Assembly (NCBI GenBank): GCA_003225365.1
Contig: QHZN01000082.1
Span: 1 to 55,633, forward strand
From: Acidobacteriota bacterium
GTDB lineage: Bacteria; Acidobacteriota; Terriglobia; UBA7540
Direction: 5' to 3'
Length of the DNA: 55,633 nucleotides
Shown: positions 24,945 through 33,208 of the stretch, piece by piece
How positions within the stretch are numbered: the stretch's first letter is position 1
Layout of the letters: each line of letters opens with the position of its first letter
Notes under the pieces: model-generated
The model's input: only the letters and a program-made list of their open reading frames with translations
Database searches by the model: none
What the model was told of the DNA's origin: nothing
Made by a program: the position numbers and the translations under genes

Positions 24945-24950
24945 TATAAT
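24945..24950 (+). promoter_or_regulatory. Candidate -10 element of the exopolysaccharide cluster
   Basis: A perfect TATAAT on the + strand. The hexamer 17 bases upstream (TACAAG) is a poor -35, so an activator may be required. The transcript would have about 240 bases of leader before the regulator gene, containing a small open frame. Confidence 0.45.
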
Positions 24951-25084
24951 ACACAGGTTCGTTGGGAAATAGCGGAAAACCTTTATCACTTTGTGGAGGT
25001 CGAGCGGAGTTTTAGAGCTCGTCTTCCCCTATTTTCAATTATTCAAAATATATCGATGCGATTGTCCATAAAAGAGTTACGGTG

Positions 25085-25189
25085 ATGTTGGAAGGCATGG
25101 AGGCGAACGCACGCCGATCGCACCCGCATAGCTTTGCACTGAGTGAAAGCGAATACAGACAATTCATACAGGGAGTCCAATACTTCTAG
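25085..25189 (+). CDS. Possible 34-residue leader ORF
   Basis: An ATG at 25085 opens a 34-codon frame with the segment SFALSESEYRQFIQGVQYF, ending at TAG 25187-25189. The stop overlaps a GTG (25189) in frame with the downstream regulator, so translation of the two could be coupled. No family is recognised and the ribosome site is weak. It may be a leader peptide, a remnant of a lost N-terminal domain, or chance. Confidence 0.3.
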   Translation: MLEGMEANARRSHPHSFALSESEYRQFIQGVQYF

Positions 25190-25200
25190 TGAGGGCAGGG

Positions 25201-26193
25201 ATGGGCTGGCGAGGTGTTGAGGTTTTGGAGTGCGTAACAGGGGATACGTCCTCCGGGGATGACTGTATTTATTTTGTCGAAGCAGTCAGCCCGGTTATGC
25301 GTGCTGTCGAGTTGGTCGTGGCCAACGTCGCGGCCACGGACTTTCCTGTGCTCTTGATGGGTGAAAGCGGCTCAGGTAAGGAAGCCGTGGCGCTCGAAAT
25401 TCACCGCCGCTCGCGGAGAGCGAAGGAGCCCTTCACAAAAATCGCCTGTGGCGCCCTGACGCTCGAATCGTTCGAGCCGCTCCGCCGAAAGCTCGAAATG
25501 AACGACGGGCAGGAGGGAGGATCGAAAATCGGCACACTCTTCCTGGATGAGATTGCGGACATGGCTCCGACTTGCCAGGCCGCTCTTCTACACGCGCTGC
25601 CTGATGACGACTTAGCGGCACACGGTCACGCCTTGAGCGCTCGCCTGATTTCGACCACCGGTCGGGCTCCTCTGGAGCTTGAGGACGTCTTGCAGCGGGG
25701 AATTTTGCGAAAGGACCTCTTCTACCGTATCAACGGTGTTTCGCTTCGGCTCCCTCCTCTTCGCGAGCGCAAAGAGGACATACCCGCCCTGGTCGAGTTT
25801 TTCTTGAAAAAGAGTTCATCCCTTCTTTCCCAGCCAATCCCTTCGCTGAGCGCACAATTGCTGGAGACCTTTCAAGAGTATTCCTGGCCCGGAAACATTC
25901 GGGAATTAGAGAACTCGGTGAAGAAGATCGTCGCCCTTGGGGACGAATCCACCGCGACGGGCTGGGGCGCCCTGGGCCGCGCTGAGAAGGGGCCAAACGG
26001 CGAGGATGAAATACTTTCCCTGAAGGAAGCCGCGCGCGCCGCCTCGCGGCAAGTGGAGAGGGAACTGATTCTGAAGGTCCTGGAGCGGACCCACTGGAAT
26101 CGGAAACGGGCCGCCCGGCAGCTCCAGGTCAGTTACAAGGCTCTACTGTATAAACTTCGGCAAATGGGACTAGACAAATCCGGGTCTTTTTGA
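25201..26193 (+). CDS. Sigma-54-activator-like AAA+ regulator lacking GAFTGA
   Basis: 330 residues. Walker A GESGSGKE (54-61), Walker B TLFLDEI (112-118), RKDLFYRINGVSLRLPPLRERKEDIP, YSWPGNIRELEN and a Fis-type helix-turn-helix (THWNRKRAARQLQVSYKALL) make it a clear NtrC-family homologue. Between residues 90 and 110, where other members have LFG(H/Y)E.GAFTGA, it reads SFEPLRRKLEMNDGQEGGSK. The sigma-54-contacting loop is therefore missing while ATPase motifs and DNA-binding domain remain. There is no receiver. GTG 25189 is an alternative start; ATG 25201 has GAGG at 6-base spacing. It heads the exopolysaccharide cluster and may act as an antagonist or DNA-binding regulator rather than an activator. 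Confidence 0.88.
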   Translation: MGWRGVEVLECVTGDTSSGDDCIYFVEAVSPVMRAVELVVANVAATDFPVLLMGESGSGKEAVALEIHRRSRRAKEPFTKIACGALTLESFEPLRRKLEMNDGQEGGSKIGTLFLDEIADMAPTCQAALLHALPDDDLAAHGHALSARLISTTGRAPLELEDVLQRGILRKDLFYRINGVSLRLPPLRERKEDIPALVEFFLKKSSSLLSQPIPSLSAQLLETFQEYSWPGNIRELENSVKKIVALGDESTATGWGALGRAEKGPNGEDEILSLKEAARAASRQVERELILKVLERTHWNRKRAARQLQVSYKALLYKLRQMGLDKSGSF

Positions 26194-26212
26194 CCCTTTC
26201 AGGATGTTTCGA

Positions 26213-26830
26213 ATGAAAAAAAAGAATAGTACGTGGATGATCCTCTTCCTTGTGCTTGCGGCTGCGCCTCTTTGGGTGCGGGCGGCGGGCGGGCAGAAAC
26301 AGCCCGCGAAAAAGCCGGTCTCAGAAGCCATCGCCCCGGCTGCGGACACGGAATACGTGATAGGCCCGGAGGACGTGCTCGAAATCAGCGTTTGGAAAGA
26401 GCCGGACATTTCCCGCTCGGTCCCGGTTCGCCCCGACGGGAAGATTTCTCTGCCCCTGCTGAACGATGTGCAGGCCGCTGGGACCACTCCAATGCAGTTG
26501 CAGACTAACATTTCCGAGGGCCTCAGGAAATTCATTACCGATCCTCGAGTCACCGTGATCATTACGCAAATCAACAGCCGACGCGTCTATGTCCTGGGTG
26601 AGGTCAACCGGCCGGGCCCCTTCTCGATGTATCCGGACATGACAGTGTTGCAGGCGTTATCTGCGGCGGGTGGGTTTACGCAATTTGCCAAATTGACGGG
26701 AATCTACGTCCTCAGAAACGAAAAGGGGAGGCAGGTCACCTTGCCCTTCAATTACAAAGAGGTCGTCCGGGGACAAAGAGCGCAGGAGAACATCCTCTTG
26801 AAGCCCGGGGATACGATCGTAGTTCCATAA
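26213..26830 (+). CDS. Wza-type polysaccharide export protein
   Basis: 205 residues. MKKKN and a hydrophobic run form a signal peptide without a lipobox cysteine. The mature protein holds a Poly_export domain (YVIGPEDVLEISVWKEPDIS, VRPDGKISLPLL, ITDPRVTVII) and one SLBB domain (RRVYVLGEVNRPGPF). This is the outer-membrane/periplasmic channel component of polysaccharide export, in the short form associated with XrtA loci. The start at 26213 has AGGA at 8-base spacing; ATG 26204 is an alternative. It lies 19 bases after the regulator gene and 12 before the barrel gene, inside the operon. Confidence 0.92.
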   Translation: MKKKNSTWMILFLVLAAAPLWVRAAGGQKQPAKKPVSEAIAPAADTEYVIGPEDVLEISVWKEPDISRSVPVRPDGKISLPLLNDVQAAGTTPMQLQTNISEGLRKFITDPRVTVIITQINSRRVYVLGEVNRPGPFSMYPDMTVLQALSAAGGFTQFAKLTGIYVLRNEKGRQVTLPFNYKEVVRGQRAQENILLKPGDTIVVP

Positions 26831-26842
26831 GAGGAGTTCATC

Positions 26843-28246
26843 ATGAGGTTAAGGCTTGGAGTTTCGATGGTGGCGCTGGCGGCGACGCTGAGTTTGCCTG
26901 CTCTCGCGGCTTGCCCGCAGCAGTCCGGTGGTGAAGAGCAAGGGCAGACCTCCCCACCTGCCTCCGCCGGTTCGGAGAAGGAGGCGGCAGGAGGTCTCCC
27001 CCACTTGTCCGGCCCTGAATCTATCGCCCCCGGGACAACATCACCGGAGCACAGTTATTTCTTCCCGAGTTTTCAGATTTTCGGGCTGGCGGACTCGCAC
27101 TCGACCGTGACGTCGGGGCCCCAGAGGTTCGAGTCGATCGAGACCGCCGTGTTGGGTTTGGCGGGGGAGAGCGTGGGCAAACATTCCCGCGCCATAGCCG
27201 ATTATCAGGGAGGAGTGCTGTTGTATAACCGTCATTCGGGCCTCGATGCCACCGAGCACCAAGTAGGCCTTAACTGGTCGTACCAAGGACGCCGTTGGGG
27301 ATGGGCCCTGGATGAACGGGCCAACTACCTGCCGGAATCGGCTTTCGGGTACCCCGGCTTCGGCTGGAGAGGGGCGCTCGGAACGGATTTGGGGGGCGCC
27401 ACAGGCTCGAACCTCGGAAGCCTCAACCCAAACTTTGATCCGAACCAGGTGCTTTTTAGCAGCCGCGGGTCTCGCATCGTCAATGGAACCGCGGCCGAGG
27501 TGCAATACGCCACCAGCCCGCGTTCGTCTCTGTCGGTGAGCGGCGCCTTCGGGATGCTGACGTTTCGGACGCCGGGGTCCATTGACTCCACGAATGAGTT
27601 GATCACAGTGGCTTACAACCATTCCCTGTCCCGGCGAGACTTCGCCTCGGTCAGTTATGGAATGAACGTGTTCCAGTTCCGTCCCGTCGGCGAATCTTTC
27701 AAAGTTCATTCTATCGACTTCTCCTACGGGCACCGTATTCGGGGCAAGCTCGCGATCGGAGTCGGGGGCGGACCTCAGTTCGCGGTATTTGGCAGCCCCA
27801 TTTTCGGCTCCAGCGTGACGGCGACATGGGTGGGCCATGGCTCGGTCGCTTGGAATACGGCACGCAACGCCTTCACCCTTTCCGCCATGCGCTATACCAC
27901 GAACGGCGGAGGGGTCTTGGCAGGGACCATCGCCGACCAATTCCAAATCAATTGGAGCCCCCGATTGTCCCGCAAGTGGTCGGGCTCCTTGGGCCCTGGT
28001 TATGCGCGCAATACGAGCTTGCCGCAAACAATATTGGCCGGCCAGAGTGCAACTTATGACTCGGTTTACGCGCAAGCCAGCCTGAGCCGTGCTTTCGGGC
28101 ATAACACGAACATGTTCGTCAACTATACGTTCCAGGGCCAATCTTCGCGGACAGCTTGCCTCGCGGGCAACTGCAATGCCAGCCTGTCGAGGCACGTGCT
28201 CAGCCTGGGATTCGCGTGGCACCGGCGCCAGATCGTACTCGAATAG
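26843..28246 (+). CDS. Outer-membrane beta-barrel protein of the exopolysaccharide locus
   Basis: 467 residues. A signal peptide (VSMVALAATLSLPALAA) is followed by a low-complexity stretch and then a long alternation of amphipathic strands (such as GWALDERANYL, SSLSVSGAFGML, FASVSYGMNVFQF) ending in HVLSLGFAWHRRQIVLE. The pattern fits an outer-membrane barrel. Its position between the Wza and Wzz homologues fits the outer-membrane protein often found in XrtA systems, possibly a polysaccharide exit pore or barrel partner. GAGGAG lies 8 bases upstream. Specific function is inferred from position only. Confidence 0.7.
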   Translation: MRLRLGVSMVALAATLSLPALAACPQQSGGEEQGQTSPPASAGSEKEAAGGLPHLSGPESIAPGTTSPEHSYFFPSFQIFGLADSHSTVTSGPQRFESIETAVLGLAGESVGKHSRAIADYQGGVLLYNRHSGLDATEHQVGLNWSYQGRRWGWALDERANYLPESAFGYPGFGWRGALGTDLGGATGSNLGSLNPNFDPNQVLFSSRGSRIVNGTAAEVQYATSPRSSLSVSGAFGMLTFRTPGSIDSTNELITVAYNHSLSRRDFASVSYGMNVFQFRPVGESFKVHSIDFSYGHRIRGKLAIGVGGGPQFAVFGSPIFGSSVTATWVGHGSVAWNTARNAFTLSAMRYTTNGGGVLAGTIADQFQINWSPRLSRKWSGSLGPGYARNTSLPQTILAGQSATYDSVYAQASLSRAFGHNTNMFVNYTFQGQSSRTACLAGNCNASLSRHVLSLGFAWHRRQIVLE

Positions 28247-28284
28247 ACTTGACCACGGCCTTGCAGAGGGAGTGAGAGAAACCA

Positions 28285-29823
28285 ATGATTAGAAATAAGC
28301 AGTTGACCTTTAATGAGTATCTCCAGATTTTCCGCCGCTGGTGGTGGGTGGTTTTGCTTCCCACGGTGGCCGGTTGTGCGGGCGCGTTCCTGCTGTCTTT
28401 GGCCCTGCCCAATGAGTACACGTCGCGCACGCTGGTGCTGGTGGAGCAGCAAAAGGTGCCTGACAATTACGTTAAATCGGTGGTTACCGGGGACATCTCC
28501 CAGAGGCTCGGAGCGATGCGGGAGCAGATCCTCAGCCGCACCAGGCTGGAGCCAATCATTGATAAATTCGGGCTCTTCAAGAAAGAAAAAGGGAAGGTCC
28601 CCGTCGAGGACCTCGTGGCCCGGATGAGAAAATCGATCTTCGTCACCCCCCTCCCGGCCGTGGTGTCCACCAATGCGGGACAGTTGCCGGGGTTCTCGAT
28701 TACCTTCACGGCCAGCGATCCGCGGCTGGCGCAACAGGTTTGCGCCGAAATCACTTCCATGTTCACGGAAGAAAACCTTCGCCTCCGCGAACAAAGCGCC
28801 GTGGGCACTACCGACTTTCTGAAAGACCAACTCGATGAAGCCAAGCGCCAGCTCGACGCCCAGGAATCGAAATTGGCGGAATTCAAGCGCAAAAACATGG
28901 GGGCGCTGCCCGGCGAAGAACAGACGGATGCCCAAATGCTGATGAGTTTGACCTCTCAACTGGACGCCGTCACCAATCAGCTCAGCCGCGCTCAGCAGGA
29001 CAAGGCTTATGAAGAAACCATCATCAACCAGCAAGTCTCCGCATGGAAGGCGTCCCCGAAGACGATTGAGGGACCGCAGGCGGACCCGCTGAAGAAGCAG
29101 CTCTCGGACCTCAAGGACCAGCTCGCCACGATGCAAGGGCATTACACCGCGGATTATCCGGACGTGGTCAAATTAAAGAGTGACATTGCCGCTTTGGAAA
29201 AAAAGATCGCCGGCAATGATGTGGAGGCGAAGAAAAAGAGCGCGGCGAACCCGGATGTGGCTCGGGCCGAGGAGCCAGCGGAGATTCAGCAGCTCCGCTT
29301 TCAGATTCACCAGAACGACGTGCTGGTCCGTGAGAAGACCCAGGAACAAGACCGCCTCAAGAAACAGTTGGGAGGCATCCAGGGGCGGTTGTCCATCAGT
29401 CCAGCGGTCGAAGAAGAGTACAAGCAGATCACCCGCGACCACAACACCGCGGTGAAGTTTTATGAGGACTTGTTGGCTAAGAAGACCCAATCGGAGATGG
29501 CGACCAGCCTGGAGCGGCGCCAGCAGGGCGAGCAATTCCAGGTCATGGATCCGGCGGATTTGCCGCAGAAACCGTCGTTTCCCAACCGGCCGGCCTTTGC
29601 CGGCGCGGGGTTGGGCCTCGGTTTGGCCCTGGGGATTGGGATTGTCTTTCTCCTGGAACTTCGAGACAAGTCGATTCGGACCGAGGCCGACGTCGAGCAA
29701 GCGCTGGGCTTGCCCACTTTGGCCAGTGTACCGTTGATTGGCGAAAAGGCGCGAGACGTGAAGCATCGAACGTCGCGAGGGAAAAAGGACCCGCCCCTGT
29801 TGGGGCAAATTGCACAATCGTAG
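28285..29823 (+). CDS. XrtA-system polysaccharide chain-length determinant (Wzz/GumC-like)
   Basis: 512 residues. The first membrane helix follows the RRWWWVVLLP motif (about 18-40). A Wzz domain, a long coiled-coil region (about 170-400, e.g. LKDQLDEAKRQLDAQESKL) and a C-terminal helix (GLGLALGIGIVFLLEL) preceded by the proline-rich ADLPQKPSFPNRP motif follow. The family regulates polymer length and links the inner-membrane polymerase to the Wza channel. No kinase domain is fused; the partner tyrosine autokinase is encoded two genes downstream. Confidence 0.93.
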   Translation: MIRNKQLTFNEYLQIFRRWWWVVLLPTVAGCAGAFLLSLALPNEYTSRTLVLVEQQKVPDNYVKSVVTGDISQRLGAMREQILSRTRLEPIIDKFGLFKKEKGKVPVEDLVARMRKSIFVTPLPAVVSTNAGQLPGFSITFTASDPRLAQQVCAEITSMFTEENLRLREQSAVGTTDFLKDQLDEAKRQLDAQESKLAEFKRKNMGALPGEEQTDAQMLMSLTSQLDAVTNQLSRAQQDKAYEETIINQQVSAWKASPKTIEGPQADPLKKQLSDLKDQLATMQGHYTADYPDVVKLKSDIAALEKKIAGNDVEAKKKSAANPDVARAEEPAEIQQLRFQIHQNDVLVREKTQEQDRLKKQLGGIQGRLSISPAVEEEYKQITRDHNTAVKFYEDLLAKKTQSEMATSLERRQQGEQFQVMDPADLPQKPSFPNRPAFAGAGLGLGLALGIGIVFLLELRDKSIRTEADVEQALGLPTLASVPLIGEKARDVKHRTSRGKKDPPLLGQIAQS

Positions 29824-29831
29824 GCAGGCAA

Positions 29832-30752
29832 ATGTACAAGAAGTTTTTCGGACTAAGAGACAATCCGTTCAACGTCAATCCCGACCCGCGTTATTGGTTC
29901 CTGACGGAACGCGCGCAGGAAGCCCTGGCCTGCTTGACCTACGGAATTCAGCGCCGGCGGGGTTTCATCCTGCTGAGCGGAGAAGTGGGGACGGGGAAAA
30001 CGACCCTGCTCAACAAACTGCTGGCCTGGCTCCGGCAGTATCGCGTTGCCACCTCTTACATTTTCAACCCCGGACTGGATCCCGACCAGTTCCTGGATTA
30101 CATGATGGCGGATTTTGGCCTGAGCTGCGAGCTGGGGCAGAAAGGCCGCATGTTGCAGCGCTTGAACAAGTGGCTCCTCGACCGCTACCGCATGAAAGGC
30201 ACGGCCGTCCTGATCGTGGACGAGGCGCAGAACCTTGCCCCGGAGGTCCTCGAAGAAATCCGCATGTTGACCAATCTGGAGACCTCGACCGAAAAACTCT
30301 TGCAGATTGTTCTGGCGGGGCAGTCCGAACTCGAGGACAAACTGAACCGGCCGGAGCTTCGCCAACTGCGCCAGCGAATTACCTTGCGATGCAAAACTTA
30401 CCCCCTTACTCCGGAAGAGACCCGCCATTACATCACCACGCGGCTCCGCATCGCCGGCTCGAACGGGCAGGAGATTTTCACCCGCGAGGCCGCAGAGGCC
30501 GTCCATACCTACGCGCGAGGGGTGCCGCGGGTGATTAACCTGCTGTGCGAGCACGGTCTGATCGGAGCGTTCGCTCAACAGAAAAGGTCGGTTCCGGTGG
30601 AGACGATTCACGAGGCCGCACACGAGTTCCAATTGGATACCGTTGCGCCGGTCATCGAGGCAAAGCCTGCGCCCGCCGACGACAGCCAGCGTTTAATGGG
30701 CGCGCTCGAAACTATCGCCACATTCATGGAGAAGATGCGGCCGCCCCGCTAA
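29832..30752 (+). CDS. XrtA-associated AAA ATPase (ExeA-like)
   Basis: 306 residues. MYKKFFGLRDNPFNVNPDPRYWF at the N-terminus is the conserved opening of the general-secretion ATPase group found in XrtA loci. Walker A GEVGTGKT (50-57), Walker B VLIVDEAQ, the LLQIVLAGQSEL sensor and RLRQRI/GVPRVINLLC motifs complete an AAA_22-type ATPase. The C-terminal 50 residues are proline/alanine-rich. It lies 8 bases after the chain-length gene. Its biochemical role in export is not known. Confidence 0.92.
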   Translation: MYKKFFGLRDNPFNVNPDPRYWFLTERAQEALACLTYGIQRRRGFILLSGEVGTGKTTLLNKLLAWLRQYRVATSYIFNPGLDPDQFLDYMMADFGLSCELGQKGRMLQRLNKWLLDRYRMKGTAVLIVDEAQNLAPEVLEEIRMLTNLETSTEKLLQIVLAGQSELEDKLNRPELRQLRQRITLRCKTYPLTPEETRHYITTRLRIAGSNGQEIFTREAAEAVHTYARGVPRVINLLCEHGLIGAFAQQKRSVPVETIHEAAHEFQLDTVAPVIEAKPAPADDSQRLMGALETIATFMEKMRPPR

Positions 30753-30778
30753 GACGCGGCCGCGAAATCAGGAGGCCT

Positions 30779-31729
30779 ATGAGCCGAATTCATGAAGCCT
30801 TAAAGAGGGCAGAGCAGGAAATGGAAGGGCGGTCTATACCCTCAGTCGGTACGCAGATTGCAGAGCTGGCGGAAGCCGGGACGGCGGTGCCGGAGAAGCT
30901 CCCGCAATCCGCGACGGGGATCGAGCCGGCGGCACTTTCCGAGCTCGAAGAGCCCGGGAGCGATCTGACCCTGGAGGTTCTCGAGAGCCAGGTTCGGCGA
31001 TTCAAGTGGAATCCCAATGTCAAGACCATGCTCTTTTTCGGCGAGGAAAATTATGCCCTGGGGACGGAAGAATTTCGCACCCTGCGCTCACACTTGTTCG
31101 GGTTGAACGAGACCTCAGCCACGCGCTCCCTTTTGGTGACGAGCGCCTCTCCCCGCGAAGGGAAATCCTTTATTTCGTCAAACACCGCGCAAATTCTCGC
31201 ACGCCAACCCGACAAGCGCGTTTTGCTGATCGACGCCGACCTCCGATGGTCGCGCCTTCATTTATTCCTTGGGACCCCCGCCGTCCCCGGTTTGGCCGAA
31301 TACTTAAGCGGCGAAGCCAACGAATTGTCGGTGATACAGCGAGGCCCGCTTGAGAATCTCTATTTCATCCCGGGAGGAAAGCATCCAGCAAATCCCGCTG
31401 AGTTGGTTTCCAATGGCCGGTTCAAGAACCTTCTCCGTCGGCTGTCGCCGGTGTTTGACTGGATCGTTGTGGACACACCGCCGGCGATAGCGGTTTCCGA
31501 CGCGCAAGTCCTTGCGGCGGCTTGTGACGGTGTCTTGCTGGTCGTGGCGGCAGGAAGCACCTCGTGCGAAGCCTCCCAAAAGACGCGCGATCAGTTCAAG
31601 GGCCGGCGCGTGCTCGGTGTGGTCCTGAACCGTGTCGATCCCCGAGGGAGTTCCAGCTATAAGTACTACGACTACTACCGGGGCGCGGCGGAAAATGCGA
31701 ACGGAAAAGGCAGGAGAGCAAAAACTTGA
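30779..31729 (+). CDS. XrtA-associated tyrosine autokinase (CpsD/Wzc-C-like)
   Basis: 316 residues. It opens with MSRIHEALKRAEQE, the usual head of the XrtA kinase. Walker A is SASPREGKS, Walker A' VLLIDADLRWSRLH and Walker B DWIVVDTPP. The C-terminus has a tyrosine cluster, SSYKYYDYYRG, the expected site of autophosphorylation. BY-kinases of this type cycle phosphorylation to control polymerisation and export with the chain-length determinant. The start was set at 30779 because AGGAGG stands directly upstream; sequence before it overlaps the ATPase gene in another frame. Its stop overlaps the next start in TTGA. Confidence 0.93.
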   Translation: MSRIHEALKRAEQEMEGRSIPSVGTQIAELAEAGTAVPEKLPQSATGIEPAALSELEEPGSDLTLEVLESQVRRFKWNPNVKTMLFFGEENYALGTEEFRTLRSHLFGLNETSATRSLLVTSASPREGKSFISSNTAQILARQPDKRVLLIDADLRWSRLHLFLGTPAVPGLAEYLSGEANELSVIQRGPLENLYFIPGGKHPANPAELVSNGRFKNLLRRLSPVFDWIVVDTPPAIAVSDAQVLAAACDGVLLVVAAGSTSCEASQKTRDQFKGRRVLGVVLNRVDPRGSSSYKYYDYYRGAAENANGKGRRAKT

Positions 31730-33102
31730 TCCGCCTGTTCAGCGTCTATTACCCGAAGCGCCTTCTGGTTTTGGTTGCGGGGGAGGGGATCATCGTGTGC
31801 GCATCCTTTCTCCTCGCGGCATTGATCCGGCTGGGCCCCGACTCCGCTCTGGTTCTGAACTACCAATACGGATTCGGGAAGATCCTGGGCGTCACAGTTG
31901 TGGCGCTCTTCTGCTTGCATTATTTTGACCTCTACGACTTGCAAGAGGTTGCGTCGCGGGGCGACATTTGGTTCCGGCTGTTTGTCGTGGTTGGGATTCT
32001 TTCCTTCTTCCTCGCAGGACTTGGCCTTCTATTTCCCCGATTCATGCTCGCCAATCACACCTTTATGTTGGGCCTCTCCATTTTGGCTCTCGGTTTGGTC
32101 CTCTGGCGAGCGGCTTATAACTGGCTGATTAGGCAGTCCTTCCTTCGGGAACGGGTTCATGTCGTGGGCGAAGGGGAGAGAGCGAAATGGTTGGTAAAGA
32201 TCATCCGCGCAAAGCCCGAGCTGGGCATGGACGTAATGGGATGGTCCGGAGCGATGGGTGGCGGCTCCATGAATAGAGAGGCCCTCAGGGACAAGCTGGC
32301 GGAAATCGCGGAGAAACACAACCTCGACCGCGTCATCATCGCCTTGGAGGATCGGCGGGGAATCATGCCCGTCCGCGAATTGCTGGATCTCCGCTTGAGC
32401 GGCGTCAAGGTGGAGGATGCGACGGGGATTGTGGAGAAAATCTCGGGAAAGATTGAGGTGGATTCTATCCACCCGAGCTGGCTGATCTTTTCCGAGGGCT
32501 TCAGGCTGAATCCGACATTCATGTTCCTGCGGCGGTTCTTCTCTCTGGTGGTTTCCCTCGTTCTCCTGCTCGCCGTGCTGCCCCTGCTGCCTTTGATCGC
32601 CCTTGCCATCAAACTGACTTCTCCGGGTCCCGTCTTGTACGCTCAAAAACGAGTCGGGAGGAACGGGAAAGTTTTTACCTGCTACAAGTTCCGCACCATG
32701 CGAGCGGACGCTGAAACCGCTCACGGCCCCTCCTGGGCGGGAGATAACGATCCGCGCGTGACCCTCGTGGGCCGATGGCTCCGCCGGGTGCGAATAGACG
32801 AAATCCCCCAACTGTGGAACGTCTTGCGCGGAGAGATGGGCTTTGTGGGTCCGCGACCCGAACGGCCGGAATTTGTCGAATGGCTCAGCCGCGAAATCCC
32901 GTACTACCCCCTGCGCCACGTGATTCGGCCCGGCATTACCGGCTGGGCGCAAATCCGCTATCAGTATGGTGCGTCTTTGGAAGAATCGAAGGAAAAACTC
33001 AAGTTTGACCTCTACTACATCAAGCACATGTCGCTGAGCTTCGAGCTGATGATCGTCCTGGAATCGGTCAAGATCGTCCTGCTGAGGCGTGGGGCGCGGT
33101 GA
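31726..33102 (+). CDS. Priming sugar transferase, XrtA-associated (WbaP/PssE type)
   Basis: 458 residues. Four to five N-terminal membrane helices, a cytoplasmic CoA-binding-like domain (VHVVGEGERAKWL) and a C-terminal bacterial sugar-transferase domain with KRVGRNGKVFTCYKFRTMR, DEIPQLWNVLRGEMGFVGPRP and RPGITGWAQ. Such enzymes transfer sugar-1-phosphate from a UDP-sugar to undecaprenyl phosphate in the inner membrane, starting repeat-unit assembly. The start is TTG 31726, overlapping the kinase stop, supported by GGAG about 10 bases upstream and the lack of a nearby ATG. A hairpin repeat follows the gene. Confidence 0.93.
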   Translation: MIRLFSVYYPKRLLVLVAGEGIIVCASFLLAALIRLGPDSALVLNYQYGFGKILGVTVVALFCLHYFDLYDLQEVASRGDIWFRLFVVVGILSFFLAGLGLLFPRFMLANHTFMLGLSILALGLVLWRAAYNWLIRQSFLRERVHVVGEGERAKWLVKIIRAKPELGMDVMGWSGAMGGGSMNREALRDKLAEIAEKHNLDRVIIALEDRRGIMPVRELLDLRLSGVKVEDATGIVEKISGKIEVDSIHPSWLIFSEGFRLNPTFMFLRRFFSLVVSLVLLLAVLPLLPLIALAIKLTSPGPVLYAQKRVGRNGKVFTCYKFRTMRADAETAHGPSWAGDNDPRVTLVGRWLRRVRIDEIPQLWNVLRGEMGFVGPRPERPEFVEWLSREIPYYPLRHVIRPGITGWAQIRYQYGASLEESKEKLKFDLYYIKHMSLSFELMIVLESVKIVLLRRGAR

Positions 33103-33109
33103 GGCAAAT

Positions 33110-33190
33110 GAGAAATCAGGAGTCAGGAGACAGGATAGGACTTGGTTCTTCTTCTGACTTCTGACTTCTGGCTCCTGCTCGCCGCGGCTG
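33110..33190. repeat. Hairpin repeat, GTCAGAAGTCAG family (first copy)
   Basis: Left arm ATCAGGAGTCAGGAGACAGGA and right arm TCTGACTTCTGACTTCTGGCTCCTG are degenerate inverted copies of a 7-base word. It lies inside the cluster between the sugar transferase and the first CapK-type gene. It has no T-tract, so the operon may read through it. Confidence 0.65.
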
Positions 33191-33208
33191 GCTGGAATCG
33201 AAGGTCAA

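Noticed and set aside
27041..28285. Open frame of 414 codons on the - strand opposite the barrel protein gene
   Set aside because: The + strand gene has a signal peptide, a ribosome site and operon spacing; the antisense frame has no domain.
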